Source: Bufo bufo (lineage: Eukaryota; Chordata; Amphibia; Anura; Bufonidae). From it: a DNA stretch of 64,000 nucleotides. Every line of letters begins with the position of its first letter. Position 1 is the first letter of the stretch. Below are positions 21,099-32,482 of this stretch, in pieces. Where the stretch lies: positions 186,275,921-186,339,920 of the forward strand of contig NC_053393.1 of NCBI RefSeq assembly GCF_905171765.1, read 5' to 3'. A model generated the notes under the pieces. It was given only the letters and a program-made list of their open reading frames with translations, was not told the DNA's origin and searched no databases. A program made the position numbers and the translations under genes.

Positions 21099-21390
21099 AT
21101 ATCCAATGGTAACTAGCCATTGGCTGGGGACAACTAAGGTGCATGCATGTTGGTCCTTTAAGAGCTGCAGAGATTGTCTATGGGAAGCAGGAGGAGAGTG
21201 TGCGAAGGAGCAGCAAGGCAGCGGTACTCTAGGGGCCAAACCTGCCAGAAGGAAGCAGGAGGATGCGAGTGGGTATGAGTTGCCGTAGAAGAGACAGCCA
21301 GGACCCATTGAGTGCTCCAGCAGCCGTTTCTACCAGGTGAGGTGGCAGGGGGTATAGACTGTGGCATCACTGTATTTTATCTTTCAAAGT

Positions 21391-22176
21391 TTAAAGGGCT
21401 TCTGTCAGCCCATTAAACCGTTTTTGTTTTTTTTTGCTTAATAATAACCCCTATACTGCGATTTATCCATACATAAGTAAAATAATAATTTTGGTTCAGT
21501 AGAATTTGCTAAAACCCTATTTTTATAATATGTAAATTACCTTGCTACCAGCAAGTAGGGCGGCTACTTGCTGGTAGCAGCCGCATCCTCCGATGGTAAT
21601 GACGCCCCCTCTGCTTGTTGATTGACAGGGCCAGCGGACGGGATCTTTCTCCGCTGGCCCTGCCTGTTTTCATTCAATATCTGGCGCCTGCGCCGCGGCC
21701 GTACCTATCTTCAATCGGCGCAGGCGCACTGAGAGGCGGCCGCTTCATCCTCAATGCGCCTGCGCCGGGTGTAGATGTGACATCATCGGCGCAGGCGCAT
21801 TGAGGATGAAGCGGCCGAGTGAGTGGCCGCCTCTCAGTGCGCCTGCGCCTGATTGAAGATAGGTACGGCCGCGGCGCAGGCGCCAGATATTGAATGAAAA
21901 CAGGCAGGGCCAGCGGAGAAAGATCCCGTCCGCTGGCCCTGTCAATCAACAAGCAGAGGGGGCGTCATTACCATCGGAGGATGCGGCTGCTACCAGCAAG
22001 TAGCCGCCCTACTTGCTGGTAGCAAGGTAATTTACATATTATAAAAATAGGGTTTTAGCAAATTCTACTGAACCAAAATTATTATTTTACTTATGGATGG
22101 ATAAATCGCAGTGTAGGGGTTATTATTAAGCAAAAAAAACAAAAAACGGTTTAGTGGGCTGACAGAAGCCCTTTAA
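21391..22176. mobile_element. Long foldback T2/Kolobok-like MITE (786 bp)
   Basis: Almost perfectly palindromic over its full length. TTAAAGGGCTTCTGTCAGCC at the left pairs with its complement ending CCCTTTAA at 22176. The arms run through AATTTACATATTATAAAAAT, the GC-rich GGCCAGCGGACGGGATC and GCGCAGGCGC, and meet near 21780. The TTAA ends and AAAGGG terminal motif fit T2/Kolobok. Same family as 54587-55326. Confidence 0.82.
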
Positions 22177-22237
22177 AAACAGATTCCACTAAGTAGTGCC
22201 TTTACACTAACATATATTTGTGTGTTTATTCATTATA

Positions 22238-23837
22238 CAGTTGCAAGAAAAAGTATGTGAACCCTTTGGAATGATATGGATTTCTGCACAAATTGGTCAT
22301 AAAATGTGATCTGATCTTCATCTAAGTCACAACAATAGACAATCACAGTCTGCTTAAACTAATAACACACAAAGAATTAAATGTTACCATGTTTTTATTA
22401 AACACACCATGTAACCATTCACAGTGCAGGTGGAAAAAGTATGTGAACCCCTAGACTAATGACATCTCCAAGAGCTAATTGGAGTGAGGTGTCAGCCAAC
22501 TGGAGTCCAATCAATGAGATGAGATTGGAGGTGTTGGTTACAGCTGCCCTGCCCTATAAAAAACACACAACAGTTGTGGGTTTGCTTTTCACAAGAAGCA
22601 TTGCCTGATGTGAATGATGCCTCGCACAAAAGAGCTCTCAGAAGACCTACGATTAAGAATTGTTTACTTGCATAACGCTGGAAAGGGTTATAAAAGTATC
22701 TCCAAAAGCCTTGCTGTTCATCAGTCCACGGTAAGACAAATTGTCTATAAATGGAGAAAGTTCAGCACTGCTGCTACTCTCCCTAGGAGTGGCCGTCCTG
22801 TAAAGATGACTGCAAGAGCACAGCGCAGACTGCTCAATGAGGTGAAAAAGAATCCTTGAGTGTTAGCTAAATATGCTAACATCGCTATTAGCGATTCTAC
22901 GATACGTAAAAACAGTAAACAAGAATGGATTTCATGGGAGAATACCACAGAGGAAGCCACTGCTGTCCAAAACAATATTGCTGCACGTTTACAGTTTGCA
23001 CAAGAGCACCTGGATCTTCCACATCAGTACTGGCAAAATATTATGTGGACAGATGAAACCAAAGTGGAGTTGTTTGGAAGAAACACACAACACTATGTGT
23101 GGAGAAAAAGAGGCACAGCACACCAACATCAAAACCTCATCCCAACTGTGAAGTATGGTGGTGGGGGCATCATGGTTTTGGGCTGCTTTGCTGCGTCAGG
23201 GCCTGGACGGAATGCTATCATCGAAGGTAAAATGAATTCCCAAGTTTATCAAGACATTTTGCAGGAGAACTTAAGGCCATCTGACCACCAGCTGAAGCTC
23301 AACAGAAGATAGGTGTTGCTACAGGACAACGACCCAAAGCATAGAAGTAAATCAACAACAGAATGGCTTAAACAGAGGAAAATACGCCTTCTGGAGTGGC
23401 CCAGTCAGAGTCCTGAACTCCACCCGATTGAGATGCTGTGGCATGACCTCAAGAAAGCGATTCACACCAGACATCCCAAGAATATTGCTGAACTGAAACA
23501 GTTCTGTAAAGAGGAATGGTCAAGAATTACTCCTGACCGTTGTGCATGTCTGATCTGCAACTACAGGAAACGTTTGGTTGAAGGTATTGCTGCCAAAGGA
23601 GGTTCAACCAGTTTTTAAATCCAAGGGTTCATATACTTTTTCCACCTACACTGTGAATGTTTACATGGTGTGTTCAATAAAAACATGGTAACATTTAATT
23701 CTTTGTGTATTATTAGTTTAAGCAGACTGTGATTGTCTATTGTTGTGACTTAGATAAAGATCAGATCACATTTTATGACCAATTTGTGCAGAAATCCATA
23801 TAATTCCAATGGGTTCACATACTTTTTCTTGCAACTG
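22238..23837 (+). mobile_element. Tc1/mariner element (1.6 kb)
   Basis: Long terminal inverted repeats of about 210 bp start CAGTTGCAAGAAAAAGTATG, with the complement at the right end. TA dinucleotides flank both sides (22236-22237, 23838-23839). Second copies of the AAAAGTATGTGAACCC word mark the inner edges of the repeats near 22437 and 23630. It encloses a broken transposase gene. Size and structure are those of a full-length Tc1 element. Confidence 0.95.
22614..23618 (+). pseudogene. Tc1 transposase, inactivated
   Basis: Three in-line segments (22614-22859, 22860-23312, 23313-23618) separated by in-frame stops TGA (22857-22859) and TAG (23310-23312). N-terminal paired-like helix-turn-helix: [20 protein letters not shown] and [17 protein letters not shown] core: WTDETKVELFG (first Asp), LLQDNDPKHRS (second Asp), [15 protein letters not shown] (Glu). 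Between about 22900 and 22975 the reading frame is shifted: the family-like text NKNGFHGRIPQRKPLLSK lies in another frame, and the main frame resumes at NNIAARLQFAQEHL. Two stops plus the shift pair make it non-functional. Length otherwise matches a ~340-residue Tc1 transposase. Confidence 0.93.
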
Positions 23838-23909
23838 TATCTGTATGTATGTCTTGCAAAAATTTTATATTCTGGATGCTCTGAATTTCATATAATTTGT
23901 CCTTGGATT

Positions 23910-26531
23910 TTAAAAGGGGTTCTCCAGGATTTTCATATTGACTACACCTCCGCCGATCAGTTATTTGAGGAAGCTGCGGTGCTCACCAGAGCTCTGGTGA
24001 GTGTTGTAGACTCCTCACAGCTTACCAAGCACACCACCGTACATTGGATAGTGTCTGTGTTTGGTATAGCAGCTTAGTCCCATTAACTGAGCTGTGCCTA
24101 GGCCATGGGACCGATGAACGTGACTTTACATGGCTGAGAAAGAGACCTAAGCGCTCATGGAGTGCTGTTGCCTCTTCATACAGCTTAAGGCCTCATGCAC
24201 ACGACAGCATTTTTTCACGGTCCGCAAAACGGGGTTCCGTTGGTCCTTGATCCGTGACCGTTTTTTCGTCCGTGGGTCTTCCTTGATTTTTGGAGGATCC
24301 ACGGACATGGTGTCCGCCTGGCCGTGCGGAGCCAAACGGATCCGTCCTGACTTACAATGCAAGTCAATGTGGACGGATCCGTTTGACGTTGACACAATAT
24401 GGTGCAATTGCAAACGGATCCGTCCCCCATTGACTTTCAATGTAAAGTCAGGAGTTAATATACCATAGGATCTGAGTTTTCTCCAATCCAATGGTATATT
24501 ATAACTTGAAGTGTCCCCATCACCATGGGAACGCCTCTATGTTAGAATATACCATCGGATTTGAGTTAGATCGTGAAACTCGTATCTGACAGTATATTCT
24601 AACACAGAGGCGTTCCCATAGTGATGGGGACGCTTCTAGTTAGAATATACTACAAACTGTGTACATGACTGCCCCCTGCTGCCTGGCAGCACCCGATCTC
24701 TTACAGGGGGCTGTGATCCGCACAATTAACCCCTTAGGTGCTGCACTTGAGGGGTTAATTGTGCATATCATAGCCCCCTGTAAGAGATCAGGTGCTGCCA
24801 GGCAGGAGGGGGCAGACCCCCCTCCCTCCCCTGTATTACATTCATTAGTGGCCTGTGCGGCCTCCCCTCCCCCCCCTAATTAAAATCACGTTCCCCCATC
24901 ATTGGTGGCCAGTGCGGCCTCCCTCTCCCCCCCCTAATTAAAATCACGTTCCCCCATCATCGGTGGCCAGTGCGGCCTCACATCTCCCCCCCTAGTTAAA
25001 ATCACGCTCCGAATACCCCATCATTGGTGGCCAGTGCGGCCTCCCCTCTCCCCCCCCAGTTAAAATCATGTTCTGAATCCCCCATCATTGGTGGCCAGTG
25101 CGGCCTCACATCTCCCCCCCCACCTAGTTAAAATCACGTTCCCCCATCATTGGTGGCAGTGGAGAGTTCCGATCGGAGTCCCAGTTTAATCGCTGGGGCT
25201 CCGATCGGTAACCATGGCAACCAGGACACTACTGCAGTCCTGGTTGCCATGGTTACTTAGCAATTTTTCGAAGCATTATACTTACCTGCGATGTCTGTGA
25301 CCGGCCGGGCGCTCCTCCTACTGGTAAGTGACAGGTCTGTGCTATAGGCAATGCGCCGCACAGACCTTTCACTTACCAGTAGGAGGAGCTCCCGGCCGGT
25401 CACAGACATCGCAGCTCGCAGGTAAGTATAATGCTTCTAAAAATTGCTAAGTAACCATGGCAACCAGGACTGCAGTAGCGTCCTGGTTGCCATGGTTACC
25501 GATCGGAGCCCCAGCGATTAAACTGGGACTCCGATCGGAACTCTCCACTGCCACCAATGATGGGGAAACGTGATTTTAACTAGGGGAGGGGGGGAGATGT
25601 GAGGCCGCACTGGCCACCAATGATGGGGGATTCGGAACGTGATTTTAACAAGGGGGGGGGAGATGTGAGGCCGCACTGGCCACCAATGATGGGGGATTCG
25701 GTACGTGATTTTAACTGGGGGGGGAGAGGTGAGGCCGCACTGGCCACCAATGATGGGGGATTCGGAACATGATTTTAACTGGGGGGATGGGAGAGGGGAG
25801 GCCGGACTGGCCACCAATGAATATAATATTGGGGAGGGAGGGGGTCTGCCCCCTTCTGCCTGGCAGCACCTGATCTCTTACAGGGGCCTATGATACGCAC
25901 AATTAACCCTTTAGGTGGGGCACCTGAGGGGTTAATTGTGCGGATCACAGCCCCCTGTGAAAGATCGGGTGCTGCCAGGCAGCAGGGGGCAGTCATGTAC
26001 ACAGTTCTCAGTATATTCTAACTTGAAGCGTCCCCATCACTATGGGAACGCCTCTGTGTTAGAATATACTGTCGGATATGAGTTTTCACGAAGTGAAAAC
26101 TCATATCTGAAAAAGCTTTTATGCAGACGGATCTGCGATCCGTCTGTGTGAAAGTTGCCAACGGCCACGGATCATGGACGCGGATGTAAATCTTGTGTGC
26201 ATCCGTGTTTTTTCACGGACCCATTGACTTGAATGGGTCCGTGAACTGTTGTCCGTCAAAAAAATAGGACAGGTCATATTTTTTTGACGGACACAAAACA
26301 CGGATCACGGCCGCGGATGAACAACGGTGCATTTTCCGAGTTTTCAACGGACCCATTGAAAGTCAATGGGTCCGCAGAAAATCACGGAAAACCGAACAAC
26401 GGCCACGGATGCACTGTGCACACAACGGTCCTGTGCATGAGGCCTAATGCCGGGTGCTGGGAGTAGGACCCTTGCCAATCCTATATTGATGACCAGATCT
26501 GGAACCTGAAAATCCCAGAAAATCCCTTTAA
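23910..26531. mobile_element. T2-like MITE carrying a nested 2.26-kb foldback element
   Basis: TTAAAAGGGGTTCTCCAGGA at the left and AATCCCTTTAA at the right are inverted ends with TTAA at 23910-23913 and 26528-26531. Without the insert at 24189-26444 the element is about 0.36 kb. The internal text GATCAGTTATTTGAGGAAGC and CCAATCCTATATTGATGACC is of the MITE kind common in frog genomes (recalled knowledge). Confidence 0.6.
24189..26444. mobile_element. Foldback Harbinger-type element A (2256 bp)
   Basis: Outer inverted ends GGCCTCATGCACACGAC and complement, flanked by TAA (24186-24188, 26445-26447). The ends carry CGGTCCGC- and ACGGATCC-rich text shared with many small MITEs here. The interior is one long inverted repeat (arms about 24430-25340 and 25375-26110) joined around CTTACCTGCGATGTCTGTGACC. 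Each arm holds the module GTCCCCATCACCATGGGAAC, a 20-25-bp stem around CACAATTAACCCC, and several ~65-bp tandem units of CATCATTGGTGGCCAGTGCG. No coding capacity. Sister copy B is at 43530-45713. Confidence 0.85.
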
Positions 26532-27540
26532 TAGCTTTTCTTGGCTATGCAAATTGCTTTTGATCATTAAGAACAAAACCAAATACAGTAATACAGAATG
26601 ACTGGTATCTTAAATACTTGTACATAGCATGGTAAGAGCTACATATGTATCTGCTTTTGTTAACAATGCGAGAAATAAGCATTATTTGTGTTTACTTGCT
26701 GTATTGGGCTGCCCATTTTCAGGTTCTAACCTAAAGTTTCCTATTTTATTATTAACTGAATTGCAAGACTTGAAGTATCAAAGATTATTGTAGCAAAATG
26801 AGATATCCTGGGCTCTAGCAAATATGGCTAATATAAACTTGCAAGAAAAATGTAGCCACACAGAGCAAGATGATTTTTTTTCAGCTGTGTGATAGAAGAG
26901 AATTTTCATCCCAGTTAGAATCATTTCCCTAATGTATTGTCATTCTCCATATGTTGTAATGAAAAAAAAAAGGGTCATTGAGAACATTTCTGGGGAAATT
27001 ATTCATTTCTGACATTTTCTGAATAGAGAAGGTAATGAAAACACATTACTATACTGGATGATAGCAATATAGTGCAATAAATACACTATATGATGCTCTA
27101 CAATGTTTAAAATCACTGCCGGAAACCAAATAACCAAAACCCTATTGGTGAACTTGTATCTTTGATTAATTAAGTACTGTCATAGAAGAAAATTATGTGA
27201 TAAAAAGCTTTTCAACATACTCTATACTTCAAGACTTTAAAGGTTAGAAAGCTCAAGGGCAGAAGCCTCAACAGAATTAGGATTCAATTAAGGTAATAAT
27301 TACTTAAATCACTTGTCTAAAACACTTTTTGTCATCTCTCAAGTTTTTGAGCGGTTTTCTGTGATTTATTAGTGTTGCCAAGATTTTATTTTCAACTATG
27401 CTACTTCAAAAAGAATAAAAAAATATGCTAATGTTCAGGAATATCTATCCTGTAGAAAATACATTTCCAGGCTTACAAAACAAGATATTGAAAACGAAAC
27501 CCCCAACTATAATTCATAGTAACATGCAGATCTCTTGTTC
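26532..27540. other. Unassigned AT-rich DNA
   Basis: No open frame of note, no terminal repeats and no recognised family over about 1 kb. It may be single-copy intergenic or intronic sequence. Confidence 0.5.
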
Positions 27541-27543
27541 TTA

Positions 27544-27824
27544 GGGCTCATGAACATATTTTTTTTCTGTTTCCATGCTGTTTTTTCTTTGCAGCCCGTA
27601 TCCGTTCACTTCAATGGATCTGCATAATAAACGGAATTTACTCTGTGTGCATTCTGTTTCCGGATGGCCATTTCAGAAACAAAATAGAACATGTCCTATT
27701 ATTGTCCGTATTTTGGACAACGATAGGGCAGTTCTAAATGCAGAATGCACACGGCTGGTACACGTGTTTTGCAGATCCGCAATTTGCAGACCGCAAACGA
27801 GGCAATGATCATGTGCATGAGCCC
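27544..27824. mobile_element. Harbinger-type MITE (281 bp)
   Basis: Ends GGGCTCATGAACATA and TGTGCATGAGCCC, flanked by TTA (27541-27543 and 27825-27827). The interior has the CCGTATCCG and TTCAATGGATC words of the local MITE family. Its right TTA is also the first three bases of the TTAA that starts locus III. Confidence 0.82.
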
Positions 27825-27828
27825 TTAA

Positions 27829-30557
27829 CCCTTTCTACCACGGGCCAGTTTTCACCTTCCTGCCCAGGCCATTTTTTGCAAATCCGACATGTGTCACTTT
27901 ATGTGTTAATAACTCTAGAACACTTTTACTTATCCAAGCCATTCTGAGACTGTTTTCTCATGACACATTGTACTTCACGACAGTGGTAAATTTGAGTCAA
28001 TATATTTTTCCTTTATTTATAAAAAAATTCTAAATTTACCAAAAATTTGGAAAAATTCACAATTTTCTAAATTAGAATTTCTCTACTTTTAAGATAAATA
28101 GTAATGCCTCATAAAATAGTTATCAGTCATCATTCCCCATATGTCTGTTTTATGTTGGCATCATTTTGTAAATGTCATTTTATTTTTTTAGGACGTTAGA
28201 AGGCTTAGAAGTTTAGAAGCCATTTTTCAAATTATCAACAAAATTTCCAAAACCATTTTTTTAAGCACCAATTCAGTTATAAAGTGATTTTGAGGGGCTT
28301 ACAAAATGGAAACCACCTATAAATGACCCCACTTTAGAAACTACACCCCTCAAATTATTCAAAACTTTGTTAACTCTTTAGGTGTGCCACAAGAATTAAA
28401 GGAAAATGGAGGTGAAATTTCAAAATTCAATTTCTTAGGCAGATTTTTCATGTTAATAATTTTTTTTCTTGCAACACAGCAAGGGTCAACAGCAAACCAA
28501 TCCTCAATATGCATTACTTCGATGCTGCAGTTTACAGAAATACCCGATATGTGGTGGTAAACTGCTCTATGGGCATGTGGCAGTCGTCAGAAGGAAAGGA
28601 GCGCCATCTGCATTTTGGAGGCAGATTTTGCTAGAATGTATTTTGGGCACCATTTCGTATTTGAAGAGACCCTGACGTACCCCTACAGTGGAAACCCTCA
28701 AAAAGTAACCACATTTTGGAAACTACACCCTTCAAAGAATATACTAAGGGGAGTACTGAGCACTTTAACCCCCTAAGCGTTTTACGGAATTTAAAAACAC
28801 TTGGCTGTGAAAATGAAAAGTTTCATTTCTTCTAATAAAATGTTGCTTTAGCCCTACATTTTTCCTTTTTTACAAGGGTTAACAGGAGAAAAAGCACACA
28901 AAATGTGTTACCCATTTTCTCCTGAGTACGGCAACACCCCATACGTGGTGGTAAACTGCTGTGGGGGCACATGGCAGGACTCAGAACGGAAGGAGCACCA
29001 TATGACTTTTGCAGCGCAGATTTTGATGGATTGGTTTATGGGAGCCATTGGTTTTTATTTTTTGAGTGATTGTCTTATTTTTTGAGTGATTGTCTTACTT
29101 TTTGATCACTTGGTATTACACTTTGTGTGAGGCAAGGTGAAAAAAAAGTCTGTTTTGATGTAATTTTTATAATTTTTTTTACAGTATTCACCCGAGGGGG
29201 CATATAATGTGATATTTCTATAGAGTAGATTGTTACAGACCCAATATATCTATTATTTTTATTTTTGCTAAGTTTTACACAGTAAATGCATTTTTGAACA
29301 GAATGAAATCTTGTTTTTGTGTTGGCACTTTCTAAAAGCCATATTTTTTGGGTGAATGTCTTAGGTAAGGTCTTATTTTTTGCGGGATGAGATGACGGTT
29401 TGATTGGTACCAATTTGGGCTAAATACCCCTTTTTGATCGCTTGGTATTACACTTTTTGTGAGGCAAGGTGACAAAAAAATGGCTGATTTGGCATAGATT
29501 TTTTAAATTTTTTTACAGCATTCACCTGAAGGGGCATCTCATGTGATATTTTTATAGAGCAGGTTGTTACGGATGTGACTATACCTAATATGTCCATTAT
29601 TTTTGCTAAGTTTTACACAGTAAATGCATTTTTGAACAGAATTAAATCTTATTTTTGTGTTGCCATTTTCTGCGAGCCATATTTTTGGGGCGATTGTCTT
29701 GGGTTGGGTCTTAATTTTTGCGGTATGAGATGACAGTTTTATTGGTACCATTGGTACAATTGGTACATAAGACATTTTGATAGCTTGGTATTACACTTTT
29801 TGTGAGGGAAGGTGACCAAAAATGGCTGTTTTGGCACTTTATTTTTATTTTTTACTGCTTTCACCTCACAGGGTGGATCATGTGATATTTCTATAGAGCC
29901 GGTTGATACTACAGACACGGCAATACCTAATATGTATACTTTTATTTTTTTTTCCTATTTTTAAATTTTTTTAAATTATTTAATTATGGGAAAAGAACAC
30001 TTTTTTTTAACTTGAAACTTTTTTTTTTTTTTATTATGCAAAGCATTAATTAAACTTTTTTTAAACTTTTTTTCCCCCTGTACAATGTATTACAATACTT
30101 CTGTATTGCGATGCATTGGCTGTAAGTGTATTACACACTGTAATACACTTACAGCCTTCCTGCCTGTGAGATCCAGGGGGCTGGATCTCACAGGCTTACA
30201 TGGAAGGCAGCCCTGATGCCTGTAGAAGGCATCAGGCTGCCTTACCTGCAATCGGGTCCCGTCACAGCAGCGCGGGGACCCGATGGGGAAGGGGAGGGAG
30301 CGCCCTCCCTCCACACACCCACACATGTCGCGGTCAGCGCTGACCGCGGCATAGTGAGGGTTAATGCTCCGGCATCAGTGTTTTCACCAATGCCGGCGCA
30401 TACGGCAGGGGTCCGGCTACCGGGAATAGACAGTCCCCTGCAGCTGATCGGGCACAGCTCCTGTGCCCCCCCCGATCAGCGCGCCGCAGTACTACGGTGC
30501 TGGTCGGGAAGTCACTTCCCACAGTGCCGTACTATTATGGCGCTGGTCGGGAAGGGT
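27829..30557 (+). mobile_element. Nonautonomous TTAA-ended (piggyBac-like) element, locus III (2.7 kb)
   Basis: Left TTAA at 27825-27828 followed by CCCTTTCTACCACGGGCC. The right end GGTCGGGAAGGGT is followed by TTAA (30558-30561), so the outermost bases form short inverted repeats (CCCTTTC / GAAGGG, offset by one). Left third: a domain shared with locus II. Middle: tandem 340-bp repeats. Right: a GC-rich, hairpin-forming terminus shared with locus I (GATCCAGGGGGCTGGATCTC, GGTCAGCGCTGACC). This is the only copy where both ends are seen. The piggyBac gene at 14296-16248 is a candidate source of transposase, but the terminal similarity is too short to prove it. Confidence 0.65.
29040..29960 (+). 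repeat. 340-bp tandem repeats, locus III
   Basis: About three units marked by TGCGGGATGAGATGACGG-type anchors, TATTACACTTTTTGTGAGG, CACCTGAAGGGGCATCTCAT-type words and ATACCTAATATGTCC. The copies have drifted from each other more than in locus II. No plausible gene. Confidence 0.85.
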
Positions 30558-30681
30558 TTAAAGAGAAATTCATGTACTTTATGAAACGTTCATTTTCTTA
30601 GCATAAGACCTATATTGCTTCTCCTTGCTCTGTTATCAGAGATCTTGCTTCCTCTGCTTGGTTGGTGCTATGCTGTGTTTA

Positions 30682-30960
30682 GGCCTCTTTCCTATGGGAG
30701 TGTGCGCAAAATGCCGCAATCACGAGCACAGTCCATGGGGAAGCCGCAGCGAATCGCGGACCCATTCACTTGAATGGGTCCGCGATCCGGCCGTTCTGCA
30801 AAAAGATAGAACATGTCCTATCTTTTTGCGGAACGGAAGTACGGGATTAAACTCCGTAGTGCTTCCGTAGGGTTCCGTTCCCTGCTTCCGTTTCGCACTA
30901 TTCCGCATCTCGGGATTTGCGGGCCCAATATGCATGGCACACGCCCGTGGAAAAGAGGCC
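30682..30960. mobile_element. Harbinger-type MITE (279 bp)
   Basis: Inverted ends GGCCTCTTTCCTA and GGAAAAGAGGCC. TTA on the left (30679-30681) but TTT on the right, so the duplication is degraded. The internal hairpin GACCCATTCACTTGAATGGGTC is followed by AAAGATAGAACATGTCCTAT. The region 30961-31522 contains nothing assignable. Confidence 0.7.
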
Positions 30961-31530
30961 TTTGTTTCATATGATTGAATTGTTACAGCATGACTCCTCA
31001 TACAGGAACAACATATTATTTTTGCCTAAATAATTTTCTGAGTAGAAGGATGTACTACTCCCTCTAGCTAGTGATCACCACACTAAAACCTAAGCACAGA
31101 GCATGTAGCCACATTGGTTACAGTCTTCAGACATTGTACGGTAAGTGCAAAGTTGGCAAAATAATATTCATTTGGGTATGTCTGCATGGGGTGTAAACGC
31201 TGTAGATTTTCCACATCATTTTATAGTAGCAGCAAAGTGGATGAATTCAGACACATCTTATCCACAGAACTGTGTAAAAAAATCCAGGATGAATGGCAAA
31301 TTCACAGCAAAATCCACAACAAATTCACTTGTAACTTATGTGACTTTTGTCATGGATTTCTCCACTCCATTTTACGTACTCTTATACAGAAAAAAAGGAT
31401 TTTTACTAGTGTATATTTAATATATTTTTGAAAATCAAGTCAAAATGGTTAAACTCAATAGCAAGAAAGATATAGCTGTAAACAGATTCGAAAATAAAGT
31501 GTTATGAAAAAGTTGTAAACAGGTTATGAC

Positions 31531-32040
31531 TAGTGATGAGCGGCAGGGATTCTATTCAAATTTGCGATATTTCACAAATATTTCATTGAATATTTGCGAA
31601 TTTTGAATATTCGTTAGGAGTAGTGTTGATTGTGAATTTTCGTAATGCGAATTTTCGTAATGAGAATCAATGAGATTGTGAAAACTCAGATTACAAGCGT
31701 CCCCGTCACCATGGGAACGCCTGGGGGTTAGAATATACCATCGGATCTGAGTATTTACGATCTCATTGATTCTCATTACGAAAATTCTCATTACGAAAAT
31801 TTGCATTTTGAAAATTCGCAATCAACACTACTCCTAAAGTCCTTTGACTTGCAGCCTTCTCATTGGCCCATAAGCTAGAAGCAGGGAGGGATCATGTGTA
31901 CTGATTAAACATTTTTTCGTATATTCAAAAATATAATAAAATTACGAATATATATCACTATATCTAAATATTCGCAAATTCTTGAAGTGCCGATATTCGC
32001 GATAAAAAACTTGCAATTCAAATATTCGTGATCAACACTA
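31531..32040. mobile_element. hAT MITE with perfect 8-bp target duplication
   Basis: Ends TAGTGATGAGCGGCAGG and TTCGTGATCAACACTA, flanked by GTTATGAC (31523-31530 and 32041-32048). The interior repeats ATTCGCAA/TTGCGAAT words. A nested palindrome at about 31612-31836 (TTAGGAGTAGTGTTGATTG and complement) also has hAT-like TAGTGTTGAT ends. It carries the GTCCCCGTCACCATGGGAAC module found in the large foldback elements. Confidence 0.88.
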
Positions 32041-32482
32041 GTTATGACTTATACACCAGATTAGAGATGAGCCAATTTCATATTTTGAAATTCGTTCACG
32101 CTTCGTTTACTGGTAAAAAGTGAATTGCGTTATGGATTCCATTACCACGGACCATAATGCAATTGTATGACGGAATGCATAATGGAATGCCTTTAGAGGC
32201 ATTCCCTTATTCATTCAGTCAAAATAGAAGTCTATGAGCTGCAAGACTGATCTGTCCCGTTTTTGTTATGAAGGGGAGACCTCTCCTGCATAACGGAAAT
32301 GGGACGGATCCGTTATGCAGCCCATAGACTTTTATTATGAAGAAATGAATAACGGAATGCCTCTAAATGCATTCTGTTATGCATTCCGTCATAGAATTGC
32401 GTTATGGTCTGTGGTAAAGGAATCCATAACGTAATTCACCTTTTACCAGTAAACAAAGTGTGAACTAATTTCATCACCTTAA

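Noticed and set aside
21615..21952. Repeated frames starting MLIDRASGRDLSPLALPVF on opposite strands
   Set aside because: Produced by the foldback MITE at 21391-22176. The same applies to the frames at 54803-55108.
24810..25790. Regularly spaced CATCATTGGTGGCCAGTGCG units, at first CRISPR-like
   Set aside because: Spacers are themselves repetitive, units are tandem without unique spacers, the arms are inverted copies, and the setting is a vertebrate transposon.
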